Part shown: piece after piece, positions 9,102 through 18,304 of the stretch
Layout of the letters: every line of letters starts with the position of its first letter
How positions within the stretch are numbered: position 1 is the first letter of the stretch
DNA from: Collinsella sp.
GTDB lineage: Bacteria; Actinomycetota; Coriobacteriia; Coriobacteriales; Coriobacteriaceae
Assembly (NCBI GenBank): GCA_019419545.1
Contig: DXZT01000009.1
Location: 1 to 64,000 of the forward strand
Reading direction: 5' to 3'
Length of the DNA stretch: 64,000 bases
Notes under the pieces: model-generated
Database searches by the model: none
What the model was told of the DNA's origin: nothing
What the model saw: only the letters and a program-made list of their open reading frames with translations
Program-made: the position numbers and the translations under genes

Positions 9102-10391
9102 CTACTTGTGCAGCGGCTTGGGCAGTGGAATGCCGGCGGCGATGACGGCCGCGATGATCATGCAGACGATACCCTTGAGTGGAAAGCACATGAGCAGCAG
9201 GCCCACGACCATGACCGGCTGGCGCATGACCGCACCCATCGTCGATGCCGTGCAGACGGCGGCGCAAAAGACCGGATCGGCGCCGGTGAGGATGGCAAGG
9301 CCGTAGCCCAGGCTCACACCCGAGAAGATAACCGGGAAGAAGTGGCCGCCACGCCAACCAAGGTTGATGAGGGCGGGCGTCAGCATGGCCTTAACAAGAC
9401 CGGTCGCGATAAGCACGCCAGCGGGAATGGTCAGGTAGGTTTCCATGAGCACGTCGGCCTGGGTCTCGCCGGCAAACATAGTGTAGGGCAGAACCGTGCC
9501 ACAGATGGCGAGCGCCAGACCGGCTAGCATGGCCTTGACGACAGGGCGCGCCCCTATTGCATGGGCAAGCGCTTCGCTCGCGTGCTCAGAGACAAAGTAC
9601 AGCCAGCCGCAGATTGTTCCGATCAGCGACAGAGGAATGAGCCAGGTAAGCTCCAGGTTGCCCACCACGGCGGACTCGAACCTGGGCATGCCCATGCCGC
9701 CGCCCACAAGCTGGCCAAGCAGCAGGTAGGCACCCAGACCGCCGGCAATCGCAATGCCGTAGACCACCGTCTTTTGCGCCTTGGGCAGCTTGATGGTGAT
9801 CTCGCCGGACGCAGAGCCCTCGTCGCCGTCGGCACTACCGGCAAGCGGCGCCACAAAGCCAAAGACGGGCGCGGTAAAGAGCGCCGTCAGCGCGGCCTGA
9901 GTGCCCAACAGCGTAAGCTCCCTAAACTCGGCACCAAAGCGACGCATGCGGTCGCCGACCCAGCTGCACAGACCCGCGATGACGCCGGTCAGGCCGGCCT
10001 CCGGTCCAATGCTGCCGCCAAACAGCAGCGGCAGCAATGCCGCGAGCGAAAGCTTGCCCAGGTTGTCGTACGGGTAGCGCCCGTCTTGCTTTACCTTAGC
10101 CATCACCTGGTTGAGGTCATCGGTCTTGGTGCCTGTCATCTTTTCGTACAGACCGATTAACAGGCCGCCCAGCAGGCAGACAAAAAACGGGTACGGCAAA
10201 AAGCCAAACGGGCCGCTGGCAAGCTCGGGCGAAGAGACGCCCAGCGCGTGCGGAATCTCGGTCCATAGATAGTCGATACCGTGCTCCATCGCAAAAAAGA
10301 ACAGCCAGACCGCGGCACCTGCGAACGCACCGGTCACGGCAACGCTAGCTAAAAACAGCGCGCGGTTTGTGGGTTTGGCAAGGTTGTCCAT
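9102..10391 (-). CDS. CLC-family chloride channel / antiporter
   Basis: A 429-residue polytopic membrane protein related to CLC chloride channels and Cl-/H+ exchangers. The segment FGGSIGPEAGLTG corresponds to the GKEGP selectivity region, and GWRGGHFFPVIFSG to the GxFxP region of CLC proteins. The normal G(K/R)EGP motif is altered to GPEAG, placing it in a divergent branch often annotated as ion channel protein. About ten to twelve helices are predicted. The start is preceded by GGGAGG on the minus strand. Transport mode and selectivity cannot be decided from sequence. Confidence 0.85.
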   Translation of the reverse strand: MDNLAKPTNRALFLASVAVTGAFAGAAVWLFFFAMEHGIDYLWTEIPHALGVSSPELASGPFGFLPYPFFVCLLGGLLIGLYEKMTGTKTDDLNQVMAKVKQDGRYPYDNLGKLSLAALLPLLFGGSIGPEAGLTGVIAGLCSWVGDRMRRFGAEFRELTLLGTQAALTALFTAPVFGFVAPLAGSADGDEGSASGEITIKLPKAQKTVVYGIAIAGGLGAYLLLGQLVGGGMGMPRFESAVVGNLELTWLIPLSLIGTICGWLYFVSEHASEALAHAIGARPVVKAMLAGLALAICGTVLPYTMFAGETQADVLMETYLTIPAGVLIATGLVKAMLTPALINLGWRGGHFFPVIFSGVSLGYGLAILTGADPVFCAAVCTASTMGAVMRQPVMVVGLLLMCFPLKGIVCMIIAAVIAAGIPLPKPLHK

Positions 10392-10516
10392 CGGGACCTC
10401 CCGCAGTCAAAGTCGACATAGATACGTTTTATTGTAGAGCGAGTGTGGCCCAGACAAGCCAACCGTCTGCGCCGCAAACGGCACCATTGGGAGCCATAGT
10501 GGGGCAGGCTCAAGGC

Positions 10517-11050
10517 TTATCCGTTGATAATCGAGGCAATCTCGCGCAGATCGTCGGCAAAGTAGATGCCGTGCTGGCGCTTCAGGCTCGAAAGCCCCTT
10601 ATCAATCATGTGCCCGAGCAGCGCCTTGAGGTCGTTGTAGTAACCGTTCAGGTTGTACAAAACGCACGGCGCATCGAGATGCCCCAACGACACCGCGGAC
10701 ATGACCTCGGCAATCTCCTCGAGCGTGCCCGTCCCACCGGGAAAGGCGATGAACGCATCGCCGAGCTCAATCATCTTGGCCTTGCGCTCGGCCATATCGC
10801 TCGTCACGATAAGGTCGTCGATACCGTCATGCTGAAACTCGGCCTCGATAAAAAAGCTCGGCTCAACACCCGTCACATGTCCACCTGCCTCGAGCACGCT
10901 ATCGGCGAGCGCACCCATCAGGCCCGACTTGGACCCGCCGTATACCAGCGCGTGTCCGTTGGAGCCAATCCAGTTGCCCAGCTCCTGCAGCGCGGGCAGA
11001 AACGCTGGGTCGTTACCGACGCTGGCACCCAGATACACGGTGATATTCAT
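10517..11050 (-). CDS. LOG family protein (TIGR00730 Rossmann fold)
   Basis: A 177-residue protein of the LOG (lonely guy) family; characterised members hydrolyse cytokinin riboside or other nucleoside 5'-monophosphates to base and ribose 5-phosphate. The hallmark GGSKSGLMG lies at residues ~38-46 and the catalytic/binding motif PGGTGTLEE (family PGGxGTxxE) at ~103-111. The length fits the family. In bacteria the biological substrate is usually unknown. It lies between the CLC gene and the potassium-channel gene, all on the minus strand. Confidence 0.93.
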   Translation of the reverse strand: MNITVYLGASVGNDPAFLPALQELGNWIGSNGHALVYGGSKSGLMGALADSVLEAGGHVTGVEPSFFIEAEFQHDGIDDLIVTSDMAERKAKMIELGDAFIAFPGGTGTLEEIAEVMSAVSLGHLDAPCVLYNLNGYYNDLKALLGHMIDKGLSSLKRQHGIYFADDLREIASIING

Positions 11051-11085
11051 ATTCAGTCCCCCTGTTGTGACGCGCGACGTTCGTC

Positions 11086-11511
11086 TTAGCGCTGGCGTCG
11101 ACGATACTCGCGCACGCGGCGCGACAGATCGGCGAGCTCGTCGCGATCGAGCTCTTCCAAATGCTCCAGATCGTCCATAAAGCGCGCCATGGTGTCCTTT
11201 TGGCGCATCTTGATAAGCGTATTGCAGTAGTTCACCGCCACGCCCGTGAGCATGGCGATGTAGAAGATGCTGATGACGCTCAGAATGACGGTAATAGCGC
11301 GGGCAACCGGTGTCTCGGCCGGAATGTCGCCAAAGCCGATGGTCGAGACCGTCTCAAAGCTAAACCACAGGCCATCGCCAAACGTAAGGGTCGTGGGCTC
11401 GGACAGCCAGACGGCCGGCGAGCACAGCAGGTAAAAGATAAGAAACAGACCCGTGATGCGCGCAAAGCCGGCCTGTCGCAGTACGTCGGCAAGCGTCCTC
11501 AACCTGTTCAT
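11086..11511 (-). CDS. two-helix potassium channel
   Basis: A 141-residue Kir/KcsA-like minimal channel subunit that should assemble as a tetramer in the cytoplasmic membrane. TM1 lies around residues 17-37, the pore helix and selectivity filter read VSTIGFGDIP at ~55-64, and TM2 is at ~70-95. The final ~45 residues are charged and probably form a cytoplasmic coiled coil. There is no RCK/TrkA domain, so gating is unknown. The filter TIGFGD differs only slightly from the classical TVGYGD. Confidence 0.92.
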   Translation of the reverse strand: MNRLRTLADVLRQAGFARITGLFLIFYLLCSPAVWLSEPTTLTFGDGLWFSFETVSTIGFGDIPAETPVARAITVILSVISIFYIAMLTGVAVNYCNTLIKMRQKDTMARFMDDLEHLEELDRDELADLSRRVREYRRRQR

Positions 11512-11567
11512 CGCGACCCCTTTCCCAGACGCCCAATCTCGTTCGCTCGGTATTGTCCCACAACCGA

Positions 11568-11617
11568 CAGTTAGGGACGTTCCTTTTGTGCCGGCAGAAA
11601 GGGACTGTCCCCAACTG
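11568..11617. repeat. divergent member of the GGGACTGTCCC palindrome family
   Basis: The outer arms CAGTT-A-GGGAC and GTCCC-C-AACTG pair; the right half contains AAAGGGACTGTCCC, the core shared with the palindromes at 23911, 25746 and 31979. It sits in the divergent gap between the potassium channel and the hybrid kinase genes. Confidence 0.6.
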
Positions 11618-11708
11618 CCGGGCGGAACCGTTTAGCGGTGCTGCTGCCGGCTGGGCAGGCTGAGCTGGTATCCTTATGCGGTAATGTCTCGATTCGTTAG
11701 GATTGCAT

Positions 11709-14513
11709 GTGAGAGCTTCCGCTGTCCTTCGTTCAGTTATATATCGCACCCTGGCCGTCGCGCTTGCCGCGCTCGCCATACTGAGCACCATCATGCCCGT
11801 CCCCGTCTATGCCGCCAATACCGATCAGCAAGTCAAGACGGTCCGCGTCGGCTGGCTCGTCAGCAACGAGGGCTTCCAGAACGGCACCCCCGGCGAGCGT
11901 CTCTCGGGATGGGGTTACGAGTACCTCCAGACTCTGTCGTACTACACGCCCGGCTGGCAGTACGAATACGTCTCCGGCACCTTCACTGAGCTTATGGACA
12001 TGCTCGAGGCGGGCGAGATCGACCTCATGCCTAACATCTCCTACTCCGAGGAACGCGCCCAAAAGCTGCTCTTTTCCTCGAACCCCGAGGGTACCGAGCG
12101 CTACTACATCTACGCCAGGCCCGACCGTGACGACCTCGCAAAGGGTGACCCTCAAGCACTCCAGGGTCTCACTATCGGCTGCAACCCCGGCGTTATGCAA
12201 ACCTTCGTTGGCCAGCAGTGGCTCGCCAACGAGGGCATTACCTGTACCTATAAGGAAATCAGCAGTAACGGTGACCTTTTCGATGCGCTGGCAAACGGCG
12301 AGGTCGACGCCATCATCATGAACGACACGACCTCGTCGCCCAGCGCCTCCCCCATGTTCTACATTGGTTCGAGCGACTACTACTTTGCCGTCCCCAAAAG
12401 TCGCCCCGACCTGATGAACGACATCAATGCCGCCATGACGGCAATCGCCCGCGTCAACCCACGCTATATCGACGAAGTCAAATCTAACTACTCGGCCCAA
12501 AACAGCGGTTCATCATCGCTCAACAGCCCCGAACGTTCCTGGCTCAAAGCAAATGACAGCACCATCACGCTCGGCTACATTACGGGCAAACTCCCCTACT
12601 GTAACGAAGACGAAGACGGCGAAATGGAAGGTTCGCTCGCATCGCTTGCGACGACGCTGCACGATAAATTTGGCATTACGGTCAAAACCGTCGCCTTTGA
12701 TAGCTACAAGATGATGTCAAAGGCCCTGTCAAAGGGAAGCATAGACGTTGCGCTACCGGTATACCGAGATTACTGGTTTGCCGAGCAAACAGGCGTTGTG
12801 CAGTCAATATCGTTGGGGACCATGCCCCTCACCGCCATCCACACCGGCAGCAACCTGAACAAAGACCTTCAGAACATCGCCTGTACCAAATCATCGTTTG
12901 TCAACCGAAATGCACTTGAAAGTCTATTCCCCACAGCGACCGTAACCGAATACCAATCCGACGATGAAGCGTTCGACGCCCTCAGGAAGGGAACGGCGCG
13001 CTGCATCGTCGCTCCCAGTTCACGCGTAAAAACCATCGGTGACCGTTATGATCTCGAGGACTGCGAGACGGTCGAGCTCCCTGACACCTGTGACCTCGCG
13101 TGCTTGATGTCGCGCGGCAAACCCGAACTGCTGGGAATCATCAACAAGGGCATCATCAATGCCGGAGAATCGCTCTCCGCAAGTAATTACTCCTCCACGT
13201 CGTACACGGCCCAGGAATCCAACACGCTTCAATTCCTTTATCGCAACCGCACCGCCATTGCAGCTACCCTCATCGGTATGTTGTCGGTCGGCATCGTCCT
13301 GCTCATCTGGGCGCTCGTGCGCGCTCGAACCGAGCGCAAAAAAGCCGATGCTGCCAACGCCGCTAAGACGGCATTCCTCACGCGCATGAGCCACGACATC
13401 CGTACGCCGCTCAACGGTATCCTGGGCCTTATCGAAATTGAAGAATTGAAGGAAGGCGATATGCAAGTCGCCCGCGAGAGCCGTGCCAAGGCGCGCGTTG
13501 CCGCCAATCACCTGCTCTCGCTGATCAACGACATCCTCGAGATGGGAAAAATCGAAGACCGCAAGCTAACACTGGAACATGCGCCTTTTAACCTCAAAGA
13601 GCTTTGTGACGATACGCTGGTGCTGTGCAAGCTCCGCGCGTCCAGTAACGGCATCACAATGCAGGACAATAGTCTGCCGTACGCCACGGGGCCATACGTA
13701 ATCGGCAGTCCCACCCATATCCGACAGGTCATGATCAACCTGTTAGACAACAGCATTAAGTACAACAAGCACGGCGGCTCCGTCACCTTTAGTTCACAGA
13801 CCAAGCCACTCGATAACGGGCGCGCGCTCTTTTGCTTTAGCGTTTCGGATACCGGCATCGGCATGTCGCCCGAGTTTCTTAAGCACATCTACGAACCGTT
13901 TGCCCAAGAGGGCAACGATGCCCGCAGTAAATTTCAGGGAACTGGCATGGGCATGCCGATCGTCAAATCGCTCATAGACATGATGGGCGGCACGATTGAG
14001 ATTTCGAGCGAGGTCGGCGTGGGAAGTACGTTCAACGTCCAGATTCCGCTCGATATCGACAAGAACCCTCAGGCAAGAGAAGGTGCGGACGAGCAGGCGA
14101 TCAGCTGCTCGCTTGCCGGCATGAACGTCCTTTTGGCAGAAGACAACGAACTCAACGCCGAGATTGCCCAAGCCTTGCTCGAAAGCGAGGGCATCATCGT
14201 AACTCGCGCCGCCGACGGCAACGAAGCGGTCGACCTATACGTTGGTCGTCCCGCCGGCAGCTTCGATGCGATCCTGATGGACATCATGATGCCGGGCATG
14301 GATGGCTACGAGGCAACTCGCGCGATTCGTCTGAGCGAAAAGACCGATGCAGTCGACATCCCCATCATCGCGCTCACCGCCAACGCCTTTGTCGAAGACG
14401 CCAAGGCGGCGCACGATGCCGGCATGAACGCCCATCTGCCCAAACCGCTCGACTTTAACAAGCTCAAAAACATCCTCGCCCGCATCAAGAAAAACGGAAC
14501 TGTTTCGCTATAG
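11709..14513 (+). CDS. hybrid sensor histidine kinase with two solute-binding domains
   Basis: A one-protein sensory system of about 934 residues. After a signal sequence come two periplasmic-binding-protein type 3 domains (about residues 35-275 and 285-500), a transmembrane helix (~515-535), a HisKA domain with His in MSHDIRTPLNG near 561, a HATPase domain with DTGIGMSP near 713, and a C-terminal receiver domain from ~804 (AEDNELNAEIA; phosphoacceptor Asp in LMDIMMPGMDG). It probably senses an amino acid or similar ligand. The GTG start at 11709 is preferred because AGGA lies 7 bases upstream; a TTG two codons earlier is too close to it. No DNA-binding output domain is present. Confidence 0.93.
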   Translation: MRASAVLRSVIYRTLAVALAALAILSTIMPVPVYAANTDQQVKTVRVGWLVSNEGFQNGTPGERLSGWGYEYLQTLSYYTPGWQYEYVSGTFTELMDMLEAGEIDLMPNISYSEERAQKLLFSSNPEGTERYYIYARPDRDDLAKGDPQALQGLTIGCNPGVMQTFVGQQWLANEGITCTYKEISSNGDLFDALANGEVDAIIMNDTTSSPSASPMFYIGSSDYYFAVPKSRPDLMNDINAAMTAIARVNPRYIDEVKSNYSAQNSGSSSLNSPERSWLKANDSTITLGYITGKLPYCNEDEDGEMEGSLASLATTLHDKFGITVKTVAFDSYKMMSKALSKGSIDVALPVYRDYWFAEQTGVVQSISLGTMPLTAIHTGSNLNKDLQNIACTKSSFVNRNALESLFPTATVTEYQSDDEAFDALRKGTARCIVAPSSRVKTIGDRYDLEDCETVELPDTCDLACLMSRGKPELLGIINKGIINAGESLSASNYSSTSYTAQESNTLQFLYRNRTAIAATLIGMLSVGIVLLIWALVRARTERKKADAANAAKTAFLTRMSHDIRTPLNGILGLIEIEELKEGDMQVARESRAKARVAANHLLSLINDILEMGKIEDRKLTLEHAPFNLKELCDDTLVLCKLRASSNGITMQDNSLPYATGPYVIGSPTHIRQVMINLLDNSIKYNKHGGSVTFSSQTKPLDNGRALFCFSVSDTGIGMSPEFLKHIYEPFAQEGNDARSKFQGTGMGMPIVKSLIDMMGGTIEISSEVGVGSTFNVQIPLDIDKNPQAREGADEQAISCSLAGMNVLLAEDNELNAEIAQALLESEGIIVTRAADGNEAVDLYVGRPAGSFDAILMDIMMPGMDGYEATRAIRLSEKTDAVDIPIIALTANAFVEDAKAAHDAGMNAHLPKPLDFNKLKNILARIKKNGTVSL

Positions 14514-14555
14514 TTTGTGTTCTACCACCATGCACAGTTAGAAAGGAAGCCAACG

Positions 14556-15035
14556 ATGTTTAGGCCCCTGCGTCGAAAGAAACGCGCGATTTCCGATGAT
14601 GCGGCGCGCGAGTTGCTCGCCACCTGCAAGCGCGGCGTCTTTGCCGTCAACGGCGACGATGGCTACCCTTATGCCATTCCCGTCAACTACTTCTTTGACA
14701 CCGAGCACGACAAGATTTATTTCCATGGCGCCAAGGCTGGCCACAAGGTCGATTCACTCAAGCGTGATGACAAAGTCTGCTTTACCGTGTACGGCAACGA
14801 GTGGTACAAGGACGATGACTGGGCTCCCTACGTTATGAGTACCGTGGTCTTTGGCCGTTGCCGCCTGGTAGATGAGGCCCCCGCGTTTATCGAGGACAAA
14901 GTCCGCCAGCTCGCGCTTAAGTACTACCCTTCTGCCGAAGAAGTCGAGGAGGAAATCGCCAAAGACATCAAGGGCGTCCAACTCTACGAGATTTCGATTG
15001 AGCATCTTTGCGGCAAGCAGATCCATGAAAAGTAA
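14556..15035 (+). CDS. pyridoxamine 5'-phosphate oxidase-related (NimA-like) flavin protein
   Basis: A 159-residue split-barrel FMN-binding protein of the pyridoxamine-phosphate-oxidase-like superfamily, similar to NimA/nitroreductase-type members. The segments GYPYAIPVNYFFD and KIYFHGAKAGHKVDSLKRDDKVCFTV are characteristic. The ATG at 14556 follows AGAAAGGAAG; an earlier in-frame ATG at 14517 overlaps the kinase tail and lacks a ribosome-binding site. The reaction is unknown; family members reduce nitroimidazoles or bind flavin or heme. It is followed by a strong terminator. Confidence 0.9.
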   Translation: MFRPLRRKKRAISDDAARELLATCKRGVFAVNGDDGYPYAIPVNYFFDTEHDKIYFHGAKAGHKVDSLKRDDKVCFTVYGNEWYKDDDWAPYVMSTVVFGRCRLVDEAPAFIEDKVRQLALKYYPSAEEVEEEIAKDIKGVQLYEISIEHLCGKQIHEK

Positions 15036-15062
15036 GCCCAAAAACAGGTCCTACAAATAGCA

Positions 15063-15102
15063 AAATGGCTCGGTTCCAACCAGTATTGGAACCGAGCCAT
15101 TT
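15063..15102. terminator. bidirectional terminator
   Basis: A perfect 17-bp stem AAATGGCTCGGTTCCAA / TTGGAACCGAGCCATTT with a 6-nt loop lies between convergent genes. Flanking A and T runs serve both strands. Confidence 0.92.
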
Positions 15103-15104
15103 GT

Positions 15105-17297
15105 TTATGAAGCGTCGGCGGCTATGTGCGCAAGCGCCTCAACGAGATCCTGAGAACTCACGGGTTTGCTCAGATGCGCGTTCATGCCCGCCTCGCGCGA
15201 AAGCCTACGGTCGTCGGCAAAGGCATTGGCGCTCACGGCGATAATCGGCGTGGTCGCGGCGTCCTCGCGATCGAGCGCTCGAATCTGACGCGTGGCCTCA
15301 AGGCCATCGATGCCGGGCATCATGATGTCCATCAATACCACGTCGTACTCGTGCGGCGCGCTCGCGGCAAACGTCTCGACGGCAGACTCGCCATCTTTGA
15401 CATGTGTCACGACGGCACCGGCGCGGTCGAGCGTAAACTGTGCGATCTCGGCATTCAGGTCGTTATCCTCTACGAGCAAAACGCGCAGGCCCTGGAGCAC
15501 GTCGCTGTCGCCTGCATCCACGCGAACTGCCTGGGGAATCTCGGAACTCTTGCACTTCTCAAACGGCAGGCAAATGGTAAACGTCGTCCCCTGCCCCAAG
15601 GCGCTCGTAAAGCTCATGGTTCCGCCCATAAGCTCGACCAACTGTTTGGCAATAGACGCGCCCAGGCCAGTTCCCGATGAAGCGCCTTCCACCTGTTGTT
15701 CCTCGCGGCTGAACGGCTCGTAGAGGTGCTGTTGAAACTCCTCGCTCATGCCAATGCCGTTATCGGCGATCGTGTATTCATAGACGGGGACACCGTCCAC
15801 CGGCTCCACCTCGCGGCATGTCAGGCGAACATAGCCGCCCTGGCGGTTGCACTTGACGGCATTACCGGCAATATTGAGCAACAGACGCTTGAGGTGCGTC
15901 ACGCTCACCCGGGCATAGGGATGATCAAGAGTCCGTTGGTCGCAGATAATTGTCACCAGGCGCTCCTCGGCCTGGCGCTCCAGAATATCGCACACCTCAC
16001 GGTTGAGGGCCACCATATCTGTAGGCACGAGATTCAGGTCGACCTGCCCGCTCTCCAAGCGGCTCATATCGAGTGCCTCGTTCGCAAGGTCGAGCAGCAG
16101 TCCCGACGCCGTCCAGATCTTTGAGCGGCACTCAGTCTGCTTTTGCAAGTCGTCCGCGTTGGCATTGCCCACCTCGACCATACCGCGAATGCCGTTGATG
16201 GGCGTGCGCAGGTCGTGACTCATGCGACGCAGGAACTCCGTCTTTGCAGAGTTGGCAGACGAGGCTTCGCGCGCTGCCTTTGCCAGCTTGTCGCCATAGT
16301 CGCGCTCCTGCAGCAACAGGTCGGCAAAGCGTTGGCTCTCGGCGCGGCGGCGCACCAACACAACAGTGGCTATAACACCGCCGTAGAGTGCCAACACACT
16401 GGCAACAACAGCGGCAACAACCTCAAAGTAACGCTGCGCGGGAGCATAGGTGTACACGTAAAAATCGCGCGCTTTACCAAATGTGCCCAGATACCACTCG
16501 CCGCTGTCGTTGACCAATCTGACCTTACCAGCCAGGCAACGCTCCTTAATGCCGTTGACAACGATGGCATCCGTCGCAGGCAAATCGAACACGCCTGACA
16601 CGGCGGGCTCAACAGCGTTGGTCGCAACGACCTTACCGTCGTTTTCAATCACGATGTTACCGCTATCGATGGTCTCATAACCATCGAGCAAGCTCTGCAA
16701 CTTGAGTGTATTGCTCGTGACCGCCTTGGCGCTCTGGTGCCTCACCGCGACAACGATGCCCTCGCCATCCTGCCGGGCCACGCAGCCAATGTCCGCGACC
16801 GAATCGTCCGCAAGCGTAATGCGAGCGGTATAGGACTTAAGCGGATGGGCCGCCACCTCAAGCACGGGCGCTTCTTTCAGATAGGAAACGAGCGACTCGT
16901 AGCCCACGTCTTCCGTCGAGGACTCGGACACCAAGTTGCCCGATGCGTCCGTCACGATCAGCGCTGTCACGTTGAACTGGTCGGCATACTGCTCCAGCGT
17001 GGCGTTATCCACCGAGCCGTCGCGCTCTATATCGCGCGCGGTCTCTCCGGCAATCTCCATAACGCGAATCAGGTTTTTGGTCGCATAGGCGCTGTTGAAC
17101 GCATCGTAGGAAAGGCTCTGTGTCGCCACGTAGTCAACAACGTCGGCAAAGCGCTGCTCGGCCTGGGCTGTCGTGTAGGCATAGCTCGTCACGCCGGCAA
17201 CAATCGAGAGCGCTATCCCCAACAGGACGACGATGAGCCATACCCGGGCCGAACGTTTGCCCCGCTCCTGAGCGGTGTGGTCGGGTGCATCAATCAC
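15105..17297 (-). CDS. hybrid sensor histidine kinase with receiver domain
   Basis: A 730-residue membrane kinase. TM1 lies at about residues 17-40, an extracytoplasmic sensor region at ~41-285, and TM2 at ~290-315. HisKA has its phospho-His in MSHDLRTPINGIRG near 362; HATPase has DNGIGMSEEF, and a receiver domain starts near 602 (VEDNDLNAEIAQFTLD, Asp in LMDIMMPGIDG). Kinase and receiver modules are closely similar to those of the protein encoded at 11709. Its start overlaps the stop of the upstream solute-binding lipoprotein gene by 4 bases, so that protein is probably its ligand sensor. Confidence 0.93.
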   Translation of the reverse strand: MIDAPDHTAQERGKRSARVWLIVVLLGIALSIVAGVTSYAYTTAQAEQRFADVVDYVATQSLSYDAFNSAYATKNLIRVMEIAGETARDIERDGSVDNATLEQYADQFNVTALIVTDASGNLVSESSTEDVGYESLVSYLKEAPVLEVAAHPLKSYTARITLADDSVADIGCVARQDGEGIVVAVRHQSAKAVTSNTLKLQSLLDGYETIDSGNIVIENDGKVVATNAVEPAVSGVFDLPATDAIVVNGIKERCLAGKVRLVNDSGEWYLGTFGKARDFYVYTYAPAQRYFEVVAAVVASVLALYGGVIATVVLVRRRAESQRFADLLLQERDYGDKLAKAAREASSANSAKTEFLRRMSHDLRTPINGIRGMVEVGNANADDLQKQTECRSKIWTASGLLLDLANEALDMSRLESGQVDLNLVPTDMVALNREVCDILERQAEERLVTIICDQRTLDHPYARVSVTHLKRLLLNIAGNAVKCNRQGGYVRLTCREVEPVDGVPVYEYTIADNGIGMSEEFQQHLYEPFSREEQQVEGASSGTGLGASIAKQLVELMGGTMSFTSALGQGTTFTICLPFEKCKSSEIPQAVRVDAGDSDVLQGLRVLLVEDNDLNAEIAQFTLDRAGAVVTHVKDGESAVETFAASAPHEYDVVLMDIMMPGIDGLEATRQIRALDREDAATTPIIAVSANAFADDRRLSREAGMNAHLSKPVSSQDLVEALAHIAADAS

Positions 17298-18163
17298 GAC
17301 AGGCCCTCCACATTCAAAAACGGCGAAGGGTCATCAAAGTACTTTGACACCAGGCGTTCCATGGTGCCATCGGCAAGCATTTCTTGATAGGCATGGGTGA
17401 GCTTAACGTCGATACCGCGCGTGTCGTTGAGATCGAAAGCGGTGCCCAACCCAACCTCCAGCAGCGGCTCAGACAGAATGCGATACGTCACGCCATAGTC
17501 TTTTTCGTAAGTAAGCAGCGAGGACTCATGCGCGGCGATGGCATCGACCAGGCCCTCGACGAGCGCCGGGTTCAGGTACGAGCGGTCCGAAAAGCTGTAG
17601 AGCTCCTTAATCTGCGGAACGTTTTCATTGGTGTGATTGAGCAGAATCGATTCGGGCTTGGTGGTGGACTGGACCGCCACGACCCTACCCTCAAGATCGG
17701 CAAGCGTGTAGATATCGCTTTCGGGATCGACAGCAACCACCTGTCGGCTCGCAAGGTACGGCCCCGCCCAGCGATACTCGCCTTCGCGGCCCGTCATACT
17801 AAAGCTGCCCATGACGCAATCGAGCTCGCCGCTCGCCAGCAGCTCTTTCTTCTTTTCCCAGTCGATCAGCTGGTACTTTGGCTTGTAGCCAATGCGGCCC
17901 AAAGCCTCGGTCAAAATATCGACATCCAGGCCAACAATATCGCCGTACTCGTTGCTATACACAAACGGTGGATAGAGGTCGCTGCCAACGTTGAGCGTCT
18001 TAAGGTTGTCGTCTTTGACCTGCGAGGCGGCTGCGCCTTCTGATGCAGACGTCGGGGTTCCGTCATTCGATCCAAAACAGCCAGCTATCGCTACGACAAA
18101 GGCGCCCACCACTGCAAGCGCAACAAACAACGGTATGGCGACCGAGCGACGAGGCCTTTTCAT
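17294..18163 (-). CDS. solute-binding lipoprotein (SBP type 3)
   Basis: A 289-residue extracytoplasmic amino-acid-type binding protein (SBP_bac_3). The signal peptide ends in the lipobox VAIAGC near residue 30, followed by a Ser/Thr-rich linker. Ligand-domain features include NVGSDLYPPFVYSNEYGDIV and GLDVDILTEALGRIGYK. The start at 18163 is supported by GGAG upstream. No permease or ATPase is nearby; instead its stop overlaps the start of a histidine kinase, suggesting a sensory rather than a transport role. The fused kinase at 11709 carries the same kind of domain in one chain. Confidence 0.9.
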   Translation of the reverse strand: MKRPRRSVAIPLFVALAVVGAFVVAIAGCFGSNDGTPTSASEGAAASQVKDDNLKTLNVGSDLYPPFVYSNEYGDIVGLDVDILTEALGRIGYKPKYQLIDWEKKKELLASGELDCVMGSFSMTGREGEYRWAGPYLASRQVVAVDPESDIYTLADLEGRVVAVQSTTKPESILLNHTNENVPQIKELYSFSDRSYLNPALVEGLVDAIAAHESSLLTYEKDYGVTYRILSEPLLEVGLGTAFDLNDTRGIDVKLTHAYQEMLADGTMERLVSKYFDDPSPFLNVEGLS

Positions 18164-18304
18164 CGAGCTCCAGACAATCCTGTTTACAGACTCAAGAGCT
18201 GAATAATAGCAGACAAAACCGCGCTCGCGCTCAATGGTTACAGATGCTTTACCATACAGGGCCTTCCAGCCAATCTGGCAGACAGCCCCGCATGCAGCGC
18301 TCAC

